DNA from: Symsagittifera roscoffensis
Lineage: Eukaryota > Xenacoelomorpha > Acoela > Convolutidae
Length of the DNA stretch: 64,000 bases
Assembly: GCF_963678635.1 (NCBI RefSeq)
Contig: NC_087062.1
Location: 85,274,890-85,338,889 of the forward strand
Direction: 5' to 3'
Part shown: in pieces, positions 32,746 to 43,983 of the stretch
Numbering within the stretch: the first letter of the stretch is position 1
How the letters are laid out: each line of letters starts with the position of its first letter
Translations under genes and position numbers: made by a program
The notes under the pieces: model-generated
Told to the model about the DNA's origin: nothing
The model's input: only the letters and a program-made list of their open reading frames with translations
Database searches by the model: none

Positions 32746-34020
32746 GAGGCCGAGGAAACTACTAAATACTTAATGTATGTAACAAAGAAGTTCAATTGCT
32801 TGAATTCTTAAATTTACTCTTTTAGTTTACTTTGTTTTTAGCGCAGATCGACTGGTTTAAGTCCAATCGAGAGTATTGAGGACTAAACGAACAATTGACC
32901 TATCTCATAACAGCGCCTATAACCTTGACAATATTTAGATAACAATACAGATAACATATTTACATAGCGCAAATGTTGTGAATAATTGCAACTGCAGTAG
33001 TATAGACTATGTTTAAGCTCAAGGTTACTGCAATCGAAGTACTACACACTGACAAAGCTTCTAATTTTGCTGTTAGTTTTGTCTGGAATGTTTGGGTTGG
33101 AGGTCAAGCATCAAAATGCAGTACGTCCTATTTTCCCAATAAATTAATTTGGTTTGATTTTATTCCCAACCATTCAATTTAAAACTCCTAATTCATGCGC
33201 GATGAAGTTGAATGGTTCTGTGCTTATAATTCACATAGGTTGTACGTACTGGCGCTGAGCATACACTTTGCGTTCTGCGCGTATTGTAAATTTCAGGCTT
33301 TTTGTCTTATCGGTCGCTGAACTTATTAGCTCCAACTTCATGGCTGACTTCAGTTATTTCGGTGGGACCTCAGATATTTTCATCACCTAGTACTCGAGTT
33401 CACTCTTTTTACTCTTTCCTTTTCTTTTTCCGGCGTCCACCTTTAGAAAGGTTATCTCGAGTCCTCTGCAGCACATCTGGTGTCTGACTAGGTTAGTTTT
33501 ACAGACACATTTTACATAGCTTCGACACAGTGATACTGGGCTTGATATTTGCCTTCTGTTTGTTTATTCTTCTCGTCCTCTAGCCCTGACTCCAAATTAT
33601 TCAACCACTTTTTCCGTTGCAAGATTTTGCAAACTTGATATTTATGTTGCAATTTTTACATGACTCCTTTAGCTGGGTATTTTTCTTCATATTACAAATA
33701 AAACAATGTTCTAGCACTTAATTGACTGGGATGATTAAACACGAGGCACGTCAATGGTTGAAAAAAAAAATGTTGAAAAAGATTTCCGATAACTTGAAAG
33801 CCAACCAAAACACTTTTGAAACTGATGTCAAAGGGTAGTTGAATTTTCATGAGTTGCCCACGAGCAATACATGGGTTGAACTAACATCAATTGCAACTTA
33901 TTTTGAAAAATGGTAATTCTTTAATAATGTGCCGTTTTGCCGATTTGCCGTTCAGATTAATTTGCCAATTCATTTGCCGATTTGCTGTTTTCGAATAATC
34001 AGGTCTTAGGCGCTGATCAT

Positions 34021-35155
34021 CTTTAGAATGAAAAAAAAAACACCTACTGCATTCCGCTGAAGTGGCACTTCTTAATCCCTATAAATTTTGAAAAAGATCG
34101 GTAGATAAAATATCTGAAATATCTGCAATCTCACTGCGTTGCTTTTTCATTTGCGGTATTAGAAATTTCGTTCATCATTTTAAGTTGATCGCCGAAACTG
34201 ATCCTGATTGAAGGAAAAAATGTTTCAAGCCTGTCTAATAAACACTTTTTTGTAGAAAATCTGATAATTTGTAACTAGTAGCAAACATCAGAATAAGCTT
34301 AAATTTTTCTCGATGCATGCCATTACAATGTTTCATGAGCATTGAGACCGACAGTCATCTATAATTTGGTGTAGTTTTGAATTTATTACTCCAGGTTAAA
34401 ACAAGTGAATTTGGTTGCAGTACAAGTGATACATAATATTTCGATTACACTTTTTGTTGCAAAAAGTTTGAAAAGTTTCATAAAAATCGAGATTATCATG
34501 TTTAAAAAAAACTTCTGCTATTTTCTTGAGAATGATTAAAAATGAGTCTCGAAAAATTTGATTAACTCACTGAAATGAAAACGATACTGAAAATTAGACT
34601 GAAAATTAGTCAAAATTAGCCTGGTGCAAATTAGTCTGAAACTGAAAAATTTCAGATCAGTTTTTCTCAACTTTTTTCCTATATTTATTTGAGGTTTCAT
34701 ATAACGACTGAGAGGGTTTTAAAACACTACCATACGAGTGTGCTTTTTATAGTTCCTAAAATAACGCAACAAACAGCCACGCTCTGCCATATTTCCTTCC
34801 CATTTCGTAATGGGTTCGTAAAAATAAGCATTAGCTTTGCATAAAGTGTAACGGTGAGGGAAGCTTATTAAAAATCATTCACAAGTTGTTAAGATGTGAT
34901 ATTTTAACCATTTTTTGAGCAAAAAAAATCAATTTCATTTCCAAATCGGTTCTGTTTAATTTGATTCTTAAGCTGAACTAGATTTTGTTAACTGATTTTT
35001 AACAAAGCTGAACTACTAAACTTGATTCCGTTAAGCGATCTGTTGAAAAAAATTTTGTTCACAAACCGGTAAAATAGCAATAAATCAAACGTCAAGTCGC
35101 CAAACTCAATTTGATTTTTTATCGTTATAACTGACAGTTGATCAAGTAAATAATA
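34021..35155. other. Upstream region of the CAP gene
   Basis: AT-rich, without an ORF of note. It borders the CAP start codon at 35156; no strong TATA box is evident within 100 bp. Confidence 0.35.
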
Positions 35156-36226
35156 ATGAAGTTCACGTTGAAAAGCTTTATTTTTAGCTACTTGGCCCAA
35201 ATTTTTTCTGTGTCGTCTTTTGACTATCGTAGCAGTTCATTAGTGGGATTTTCTGACAATACTCGGATAAGGTATGAAAAAAATAAAACCTTTTCTCCCA
35301 TCGACGAAAAAAGCAGCCAAACTTTTCTGGAAAGTGTAAAACTTGCAGAAATTGGCCTAAAAAGAAATCGGCGACAATCTAGCCAAACGGTTCAATTGAA
35401 CGGATTTGAAAAAACTATGCTGGATCTACATAACGAGCATCGAAAAAACGCTGGAGTAAATTCTTTTCAGTGGAGTGCAGCCTATAAAAACAGAAGCTCA
35501 GTTTTGGTAAATCAAACTCTTAAAAACACTTGCACTGGTATGGGGTCTTCAATGGGTAACGGCGGTACGCTACTCTTCAGAACTACGAAAAATCTGACTG
35601 AAACAGAGGTAGCTGTAGGCGCTTTCACTTATGTATATATGAGCGTAACAAAGGAGTATGACTTTCCAGGCGAGACAAAACCAATAGGCGCATGTTTTAA
35701 CAATGCAACAAAAGCGCAGCTGTCTCAGATGGCGACGATGAAGGAATTGTTTAACCCAAATGGCAAGAACCTTGGCTGCGAATACGGATTTTGTGGTCAA
35801 CTAGTGACTAATTCATCCTGGTATTTATATGCCATTTCATGCTCTTACGACGTTTCCCAAGGAAAAAAAGCAGCTAGCATCTTCACCAACAAAGCCTTTT
35901 TCAACTTGTGTAAAAAGGAACCAGGAAGTGTTCGAAGTTGCGACGCAAACTTGGATAACAAGTGTAAAGCATTGGCTCCAAAACCTCCCCCTCCCCCTCC
36001 TCCCCCACCGACTAGTCGGCCTTTTCCCGATATGTGGGACGAACAACTTGCTTTCACAAAAGTCAATAACCTTCTCAGCGCTCTCGATAAAAAGAAACCC
36101 TCGCCTGCCAATCAGAACTCCCCATCAGGAAAAACTACTACTAGTTTTGCGCATCATTTGGCTCAGAAGTATTCATTTCTGTGCATTTTGTTTGCTTCTA
36201 AAGCTGAAAATCTGCTCTCGTTTTGA
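35156..36226 (+). CDS. CAP-superfamily (SCP/antigen 5-like) secreted protein
   Basis: An uninterrupted 356-codon frame. Residues 1-21 form a plausible signal peptide (Met-Lys start, then hydrophobic). A dibasic cluster Lys-Arg-Asn-Arg-Arg at 69-73 could be a furin-type cleavage site before the CAP domain. The domain runs about 85-235: Leu-Asp-Leu-His-Asn-Glu-His-Arg (89-96) is the conserved first helix, and Leu-Gly-Cys-Glu-Tyr-Gly-Phe-Cys (206-213) with Tyr-Ala-Ile-Ser-Cys-Ser-Tyr-Asp (225-232) matches the final Gly-Cys and Cys-x-Tyr strands. The classical His-Phe-Thr-Gln and Gly-Glu-Asn-Leu segments are not recognisable, so the usual metal-binding His/Glu set looks lost. A short Cys segment (251-270), a ten-proline run (276-285) and a mildly hydrophobic C-terminus follow. 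At least five N-glycosylation sequons are present. It is intronless, possibly a retrocopy or a lineage-specific single-exon family member. Confidence 0.75.
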   Translation: MKFTLKSFIFSYLAQIFSVSSFDYRSSSLVGFSDNTRIRYEKNKTFSPIDEKSSQTFLESVKLAEIGLKRNRRQSSQTVQLNGFEKTMLDLHNEHRKNAGVNSFQWSAAYKNRSSVLVNQTLKNTCTGMGSSMGNGGTLLFRTTKNLTETEVAVGAFTYVYMSVTKEYDFPGETKPIGACFNNATKAQLSQMATMKELFNPNGKNLGCEYGFCGQLVTNSSWYLYAISCSYDVSQGKKAASIFTNKAFFNLCKKEPGSVRSCDANLDNKCKALAPKPPPPPPPPPTSRPFPDMWDEQLAFTKVNNLLSALDKKKPSPANQNSPSGKTTTSFAHHLAQKYSFLCILFASKAENLLSF

Positions 36227-38519
36227 AAGTGCAACCTAATTTTGCTAGAACTTTGGCTGACACAAACTACAATCAAATAACGAAGTTGCGATTGATTTGC
36301 AGATACGAACTCATTGATTAAACAATCAGAACTAAAATGAATGATATAATTGATTGATTTTAAAATTGAACAAAAACTAATTGCTTCCATCTGAATTTAC
36401 TTGTGATTGAACTGATTTTTTTTTCATTAGAAACAGGTGATTTTGATTTGCTATTCAAAACCATTTGTCGACGAGGAAAAGGACCAACATACAACCTGAA
36501 CAGCTGATCACAGCGAACTACTGTTGTATCTCTGCTTAAAAACTACATGTAATTTTAAAAGTTGTTTTGCTGGGCTGTGTAATGTTGCCTCACCCTCAAG
36601 AAACCAGCACGGATCTTGGGGGGACTCCAACATCCGTTTTCACTTCGCCGCCGCTTCCATTTTGTTTTCAGCTAAACTGTCAATTATGAGGTCATTTTAA
36701 GCACTGCACAACGATCATTTGAAAACGACCAGCTTTTAAAGATCAGATAACTTTTTTAAATGGAAAACAAGTCAAACTCAAACTTCGTAAAACTCAAACA
36801 AAATCTGCAAACCAGGTTTTTAGAAATTTTTCATGGATGACGCCTTGTTATTGCATATACTATCGCTGACTTATTCATGGCCATCAAAAACTGCAGTAAA
36901 ATTTTTAGTTCCGTGATGAATTAGCGATGATTTAGTGTGATTTTCTCGCTCAGTCAGCATTGAATCAGCGCTTCTTTAAAATGATTTGATACTTGAAGGT
37001 ACTTTTTTTTGCTTATACTCAGGAATGCATTTTACGTTTTTATAATTCATTTACTAAAATAGGGTGGAGTTTTGCTACAAGTTTGCAATAAAAAGATAAA
37101 CTTATCGATTAATGCATGTGAAAAAATTCCGTTTTCTTAATTGTTGTCAATTTCGGGAGCCCAGATTCTAATCTGAGGAAACCCCTTTAAAACCTATCGT
37201 TTGCGGTAATTTTCACTTCTTGAGTGACTGTAGTATAGGCATCACTTTGCATGAGTTTTTTTCTTGAGCAGAACTCATTTTAAAAAAAACATAGATAAAC
37301 CATCGCCAAATAATCGCTAATTCATTGCTATATCTGAATAGCTAATAAGGGCTTTTTTAGCACTGAATTTTGATGGTAGGGTTAAAAAAAATTAATCGTT
37401 TATTTATCGTTAAAAATTTTGATTTTTCTTCTGCTCTGACTCACTGCTAATTCAGCTCAGAAAATTGCTACTTTAGTAAATATCAGCGCTAATTTAACGC
37501 TAAATTCAAGTTGGAAATTACTTTTTTAATTTTTTTGCTAAATTTTCATGTAACTCGAAAACTTTTTTGGGTATACGTCGTAATCGAAAATTGTCAAACT
37601 TACATAAATTGGCATTTCAAAAAAGTAAAGTTATCAAATAAAAATTGCCATATGTAATGTTTTTTTTGGGAAATAAATTGTTTTCAGGCACCACAATATA
37701 TTGGTTTTTCACAAAAATGTGCCATTGAATAACTTGATTAACACTTAAGTGTCATTATTAAGTACCGGGTGGGTGACAAATACAATTCTGCTCTTTCAAA
37801 AGTTGCAAAGTATTCATGGTGGACGTGCTAATTTTCTCTACAAAATCTTTATTTAATTAAATAACAATTGATGTGAAAAAGCAGTCAGAAAAAAATCAAA
37901 TTTCAGCCCTGATACAAGCAGTTTTGATCTCATATACCCATCAATCAATCTCAATGATTTGAAAGATGGGGTACAAAAAAAATGAAAAATTTGTTTTAAA
38001 TTTCAATAATTTTTTCTCGCTTATTTGCGCAAAATGAAGTAATCATAGTCGAGATAAGAGAGCTGTGGAGCATAATAAAAAAAACATTAAACTGGATTAA
38101 ATTTATAATCAAATTTTGGCAAAAAAAAATTTAAAGTTTTGTTACAAATTTTGAAAACACAGACAATTTTTATTTCAAATCCAAATGGTGACTGGAATGG
38201 CTAACAATTATATAGCAATTGAGCCCTTGAACTTTTTCGAGGCCTCTACTGTGAAGTTTTGAGAAAAAATGCAAAAATTTTAATAATGTTATCTGTATGC
38301 ATAGTGCTCCTTTTAAAATTGAGAATGGTGATGATGTTTTTGCTATAAATTTAGAAGAAAAAAAAACAGATCAAACATTACTGAAAATTCAGTTTTTGTG
38401 ACACTAAGCCTATATTATTTTAGTCGCTGTGATTGTACTCCTGCTTTGAAGTTATGCCAAGTTTCGCCAAGAAATTCTGAGCAAAAAAGCTTATTTTTTT
38501 TTTGAGAAAAACATTCAAC
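36227..38519. other. Gene-free stretch downstream of the CAP gene
   Basis: A GC-rich island at about 36570-36665 has a 35-codon frame on + and a short ATG frame on minus, neither sufficient. No AATAAA lies close behind the CAP stop; the nearest related strings are variants. The rest is AT-rich. Confidence 0.4.
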
Positions 38520-39890
38520 GTTAACTTAGTTTTTGAAAATATAGAAGTTTTTTAAAAATTACGCAGCAAAAATGTATGATTTCACTACTTGTTACTTCAC
38601 AACTCATGAAGACTAAGTTAAAAATAATTTCAAATATTCTGATCAAAATGAAATGAAAACAAGACTGGTCGTATATCAAGGCAAAGCCCTGAATATTCCG
38701 ACTGTCCCTTGATTTATATCGAATAGTTTTTGGGAAAAAAAGTATTAAAAACCTATACATTTCGGACAAAATCATTGAGTAAATTTTGATTCCCACGAAA
38801 TTAAAACGACCAATTAGCTTGCCTTATATGAATTTAAAAGATTTTGTTATGCGGGATTATTCGCCACGCATAAATAATTTGCATTACGCTCACAGCAAAA
38901 TGAAAAAATTCTTCAAAGCGCGCATAAATTTGTCCAGAACCTGGCAAGTTTGGCAATTGTCAAACCCCCCGGAACTTTACAAAAAGTAATCGGAGCCAAA
39001 AAATCTTTTCACATTTGAACTCAGGAAGTCGATATCTCCAATGGGGTTTAATATTTTTTTTGTCGAAAACTATTATTTCGATCGGTAAAAATTGGCAGAA
39101 TAAAAAAATCACAACGAGCATTATTATTCCGTTTTCTTCGAAAATTGGAACAACAATGCAATGCACGCAAAATAAATTGTCTATAATTGAGTTCACATAA
39201 AAAATTGGTTGCAGCTTAAAGTTAACCCTTGAAACATATAACTTATGTGTGTCAGCTTCGAATAACTCAACGAAATTTGAAAATTTGTGTTGAAAATTAA
39301 GTTGGGACTTTTAAAAATTTGGCATATCCAGAATCAACGGGATGCTTCAGCCGGGCTTACTCAGAGCAACAAAATCAAAACTAAAAAAAATCTAAAATGT
39401 TGCTACTGCCCTTTACGTGGACTTAAGCAGTTTTTTTTAGCATCAAATTTTATTTTTTTCGCTTGATTTTTGTACTGTCAATTTCAATTGTTGTTTTGAA
39501 TTTCGAAGAAAACGGAATATGTATGCTTGGAGGGGTTTCAATCAGTCAACTTTCGCCGATCCAAATAATAGTTTTTGGACATTAATAATCATGATCTGGA
39601 TTAAATTATGCGCGCTAAAGTATGCGCACTCAAAGAATTTATTTGTAAGGCTGAAAAATTAATGCTAATTATTTATGCGTGGCAAATGAGAAAAATTATT
39701 CCAAATTGAACTGAGGCTTGCTAATCGGTCATATTAATTTCGCTCGACTCAAAATTTAGCTTTGATTTTGTGCAAATTTTATAGATGTTTAATATACTTT
39801 TTTCCCAAAAACTAATCGATATGAATTACAGGACATTTGGAAAATTCAAAGCTTTGCCCTGATATGCGAGAAGAAGTGTTGCTATGTGAT
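38520..39890. repeat. Cluster of dispersed repeat D and F relatives
   Basis: 38640-38720 reads, inverted, as the GGCTTTGCC-TGATA block of repeat D; 39000-39150 is an inverted repeat F; 39500-39580 is a direct repeat F; 39650-39890 repeats the D ending (GCTTTGCCCTGATA). Two repeats in opposite orientation flank a 0.3-kb spacer. No gene. Confidence 0.55.
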
Positions 39891-41158
39891 AAAGTTTGAA
39901 TCCTCGAAGAATTTTTTTGAATACTTAAGCTTGCCTGGTCTCAATTTTGTGTGTTGGCTAATAATTCGTATTAAGCTATCAGCATCACAGATCAATTTAA
40001 AAAAAAAGTCTTAAGCAAATAGTCTACGTAAGCGCAAAGTGGTTTCAAGATAGTCGTCAAATTCCCTCTTAAAAGAACGTAGACTTCAGGTTTGATCTTA
40101 ACTGTGTTAATTTTTTTCAGTAATTGCTTGAAAAAACCAAACCAAAATTTCATCCGTCATTTTCTTTGAAATTCGGAAGCACTCGGAAGCAATCGGAAGC
40201 GATGATATAAAATTTTTTCGTACCGGAGATGACAAGAAAAACATATATCATATAATTCACTTACAGTTTCCCACACATATAGGACATTGTAGAAAAATTC
40301 TATAACAAGCGTTTTTTCATATACGAGAATCGTATGATTAACAATTTGACTTTGCACAAACCACCTCCAATCACTACCTCTGCTTCGCCCTCCAGCTTTT
40401 TCCTGATCAACTTGCTTTCACAATGAACGAAGAAATATAAACGAAACGCCAAATGAATTGAGGTGTAAAATTTTGCTGCATGGCAAAAAATTTCCTGCAT
40501 GACAGAAAGGTTTCCTGATATTTTTTTGAAAAACAATAGACTTCCTGCAAAATGTACTGAATCATATTCATCCTTCTACTGAAGAAAATGCTAAAACAAT
40601 CACACAAAAACATAAAATGTTGATAAAGATTAAATCAAAAAGTTGGTAGTGGACAGGTTTAAAGAAGTTAGTCATCAGAGTTGTCGATTGTGTACTGAAA
40701 GTGGAATGGTTTACCAAAAAAAAGTTGAAGTGAAGAACGGAATATCATAAAACTTTACTACTTTTAAACTAACAAGTACCAGTTACCAAAAATTTTGGGG
40801 GCTTAAATCATATATGTATTAAAGATTTTTATATACTCCTTAAATTTAAAATCATATAACATTTATAGAAGCCAGCCTAGATTGCCTTAATTTCGTTTGT
40901 TGTATTGTACACATATATCAAAAAGTATGCTTTCCTTGGGTTATGTTAACGAACTTTTATGTTTTTAAAAATGAACAAGAGAAAAACTCAAAAGCACTAT
41001 AAATAAACACCGCCAAAAAATTGTTTAATGTGAGTCATCAATTTTTTTTTTGGATTTTGGTGAAGTGATTATGTGTTGCTCAACGGGCGGATGGGGCTTA
41101 ATCGAGTTAGTGATAGATGATAGATGAGGCAGGAGACTTCGCTGAGTTATTGAGTGGT
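39891..41158. other. Gene-free stretch
   Basis: Contains a small triplicate of CGGAAGCAWT at about 40174-40201. A GC-rich patch at 40360-40410 has an exon-like look on the minus strand but no adequate splice pair. Otherwise AT-rich and featureless. Confidence 0.35.
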
Positions 41159-41167
41159 GCTAATCTC

Positions 41168-41563
41168 GGGTGCCGGATATCAAGCTTGCGGGACTTCAAG
41201 CCGAATCGTAAAATTAGGGACTTCAAGCCAACAATTCTCTCATTAACTAATGAAACATGATTATTTGAAAAATTTTTGAAGCATTTCTTAATTTCATGAT
41301 CTTTCTCCAGCAGTTATTGGTGTTTTCATAAAATGTAAGTCTCCATAAAGTTTTCATAAAAATTAGGCAATTTTCTTTATAATTTATACATTTCAAGAAC
41401 CGGCTGACATTATATCATATAAAAGCATGAATCAACGCTTTTTATGGACTAAGCTTGCCTAAATTTTCAAACAGCAACGTTTTACAGATGATAAATAGTG
41501 ACTTGAGGTGCTTATAAATTTAAAATTTCGACCTGAAGTCCTTCGGCTTGTTGTCCTAGACCC
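41168..41563. repeat. Inverted-repeat element M2, copy B
   Basis: Flanked by GCTAATCTC (41159-41167) and GCTAAACTC (41564-41572), a 9-bp duplication with one mismatch. Both ends start GGGT. It is in the opposite orientation to copy A (27998-28454) and shares the interior, including a CATCTGTAAAACGTTGC-like block. Confidence 0.9.
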
Positions 41564-42055
41564 GCTAAACTCAAGGGAGAGGCTAAGTTTCATAGAGGTT
41601 ATTGCGCGGGGATACAACGGAGATGGGTGTTTAGTGGAGCTTGATTGAGTCCTTGAGTAGCTTTAGACAGAGTGGGGGGAACGGTTCTTCAATCGGACAA
41701 TTGCAAAGATTTGTCCATTTGTAAAATTTCTTAAGATCGCGTACCCCGGTTACCCTGTTCAGTGCGGCGGCTAATCAACAAACCGCCATATCTTGAAGCC
41801 GAAATTGCATCACAATAACGTAAAGTACATCAGAATTACGTAACAATTGGATAACAACAATGATAATCTGTTGTAATGTTGGATAGCAAAAACTATGTTC
41901 GGCTTGTTGGAATGGTAATCCTATGTTCGTTTTGCTGGCCCTTCAGATTGTTGACCTACCAACGTCCAGTGCAGTTAACTCGTTCCGTGATAGCGGTGGT
42001 ACCCAATTTAAAATACAAATCAGAAAACGCAAGCGGAGAACTTCCCCCTCTATTT

Positions 42056-42362
42056 TTAGAATTTTCCCCAAATTTTTTTATGTTTCCGCCCAAATACTTC
42101 TCACAACGCAGCATTAACGCATTTCCTAACTAACTCTGAGGTATAATGGAAGAGGGACCTTCTAACTCATACTGCCCAAAAGGTCAAATCTCAAATGACG
42201 AAAATATGAAGGAAATCAATTACCTTGAGGAAATCAATTGCATCAAAAAAATTTGTTTCGAAAAACGCGTTTTAATGCGTTATAAAACACGTTAAATGCT
42301 GCGCTAAGAGATTTACTTGGGCGGAAACATAAAATGATTAGGGTAAAAAATCTAAGACCGCA
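42056..42362. repeat. Foldback inverted-repeat element
   Basis: TTATGTTTCCGCCCAA and GCAGCATT on the left are matched inverted on the right (CTTGGGCGGAAACATAAA; AAATGCTGC), giving arms of about 60 bp around a 170-bp centre. No clear target duplication. Confidence 0.65.
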
Positions 42363-42428
42363 GGAAAATGTATACGCTTGCTGATCGACACACATGCTAT
42401 TTGACTGGTCCTTTAAGGCTTAGACTGC

Positions 42429-42720
42429 GGAGCTAGGTCTTTTACCATAATGATTTTTTACCAGACCAACTTTTTACCAGACCAACCTTTTACCAGACCA
42501 CAACCCAATAATGCAATTAAAATAAGGCAGAATTAGTGGATGAACAAAAAGGGAAGCGATTAGAATAAACAAAAATTCGCTGACAAACCGTGAAATAATT
42601 GTCTCTAACAAGACTAAGTGGCATCATTACATCTGTCATTCAAATTTGTTATTCGAGTCTGGTAAAAGGCCATTTTATAATTTTTTTTTAAAAAGTCGGT
42701 CTGGTAAAAGGTTGGTCCCG
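42429..42720. repeat. Inverted-repeat element M4 with perfect 9-bp target duplication
   Basis: TTAGACTGC lies on both sides (42420-42428 and 42721-42729). The left end carries the motif TTTTACCAGACCAAC in tandem (a degenerate copy plus three, 16-17 bp apart); the right end has it inverted twice. The ends read GGAGCTAGG and, inverted, CGGGACC. The interior is without an ORF. Confidence 0.9.
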
Positions 42721-43086
42721 TTAGACTGCAATGTCATAAACTGCTTTTAGTTTTCTATCGCACTCGAAATCTAATTGCGGGCGTTCTTAAACTTGTTCAT
42801 ATTGCCACTTACTTTCAAAAAACTTTGTAAGGATCTGTTTACTTGTTCACGCTGAATTTTTAAAATTAATTTAGATAATCAAAAATCATTTGAAGTCTTC
42901 TGCAAAAAAATCAAAATTCAAGGAACAAGCGAAGAAGCCGAAACGCTTACACGTGGTCTGGGTGAGACGTCTAGGTTTGATATCGCGCCCACACTCCCGT
43001 ACAGTGACTGGACTGGCCCTCCTCTCCCTCATTTTCTCCCCTCTCGATCCCTAGTGGTCTCTCATGACTCCCAATTCATGACTTAC

Positions 43087-43251
43087 GCTATTGTCAGGCA
43101 TCTGACAATTCATGTATTTTTCTGCTGTCGCATGCGAATGATGACTCATCAAAGTAGGCGACGAGGATTTCGCAACTAAGTGACCGTTGGATGCGGTGAT
43201 CATGGACTCCGAACATCCGCTTGCTTTACTGCTGTTTGAGAAAACAGCCAT
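43087..43251 (-). CDS. Probable first coding exon of a minus-strand gene
   Basis: On the minus strand an ATG at 43251 (with an in-frame upstream ATG at 43299) opens 55 codons that end at a perfect GTAAGT donor (bases 43086-43081). The coding part is GC-rich for this window, and encodes a Ser/His/Met-rich polar peptide with no membrane segment. Without the donor the frame would run 12 codons further to a stop. No downstream exon was found between 36.3 and 43.0 kb by eye. It is head-to-head with the SSUH2-like gene (start 44983), 1.7 kb apart. Product unknown. Confidence 0.4.
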
Positions 43252-43735
43252 TCTACACGCACAAATAGCAACACAAAAGTGAAAATCCAATAATTCCAAA
43301 AATGATTTTAATTTTGAGGAGTGGTATTTGAAATAGCTGCAATCAATAACCGTAATTGCAACAAGTTTATTCGATTTTGCATCTTACAAGCACCAGCTGT
43401 TTAAGCTGATAATAGGCAGATGTAGTAGCTTCAATCTTTATACACTAGTGGACGAAATTACGCGCAAACTCAGGATTACACTCTCTAAAAGTTTGTTTTC
43501 AAATTCTATTTTGGATATTTCCTTCACCATTCAAAAAATTTTTTTAGGTAGACCAAGAGCAAATACTCAAAGCTATTCTCTATTAAACTATCAATGTTTA
43601 GTTTCAAACACTGGCCAATGTAATCCGGGTCTGAAAATGTAAGATTTCTTCATCTGCACTAAGTTTGTCAATCTGCGTGAAAAAGTAATAATCCTCAGAG
43701 TTTAGTAAAATATTCACACTGATGGTTTCAATTTG

Positions 43736-43983
43736 GTGGCGTTCAACAGTGCCGAAGTACAACAGTGCCGAAATTGAATAGAGTTTAACAGTGCCAAAAA
43801 ATATGGTTTTCGGCACTGTTGAACATTAATTTTATTTTCGGCACTCTAGTACCTCGGCATTGTTGAACACCCCTCTAAGGGCAGCGCAATAGTGCCGAAG
43901 TACATCAGTGCCGAAAATAATTTTATGGTTCAATAGTGCCGAAAATCTAGTTTAGGCACTGTTGAAAACTTTTGTACTGCCTC
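43736..43983. repeat. Foldback element of CAACAGTGCCGAA motifs, copy 2
   Basis: Inverted relative to copy 1 at 7726-7993; the centre reads CACCCCTCTAAGGGC. The ends read GTGGCGTTC and, inverted, GAGGCAGTAC. Flanks TTCAATTTG and ATCTAATTG are a possible but poor 9-bp duplication. Confidence 0.75.

Larger units (their letters stand above)
29073..34020 (+). repeat. Tandemly duplicated block carrying Ty3/gypsy pol fragments
   Basis: A roughly 0.93-kb unit A starts at GGAGGTCAAG and occurs at about 29087 (truncated after about 120 bp), 29892, 31085 and 33105. Between A units are protease/RT pieces (29202-29570; 30835-31082; 32035-32745) and a shared 0.35-kb piece (29570-29890; 32745-33105). The junction CATTCC|ATGGAGGTCAAG is identical at about 29077-29091 and 31077-31091, whereas 32270 shows the unbroken pol sequence at that point. 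So a deletion product was itself duplicated. Confidence 0.8.

Noticed and set aside
35570-36239. Other-frame ORFs overlapping the CAP gene
   Set aside because: Shadows of the 356-codon frame, which has the signal peptide and the domain.
36570-36665. GC-rich island downstream of CAP with a 35-codon ATG frame
   Set aside because: Too short, no strong donor, and no partner exon; kept only as a note in the intergenic entry.
40360-40440. Exon-like GC-rich patch on the minus strand (Leu-Glu-Gly-Glu-Ala-Glu)
   Set aside because: The upstream acceptor is poor and phase does not match the minus-strand exon at 43087-43251.
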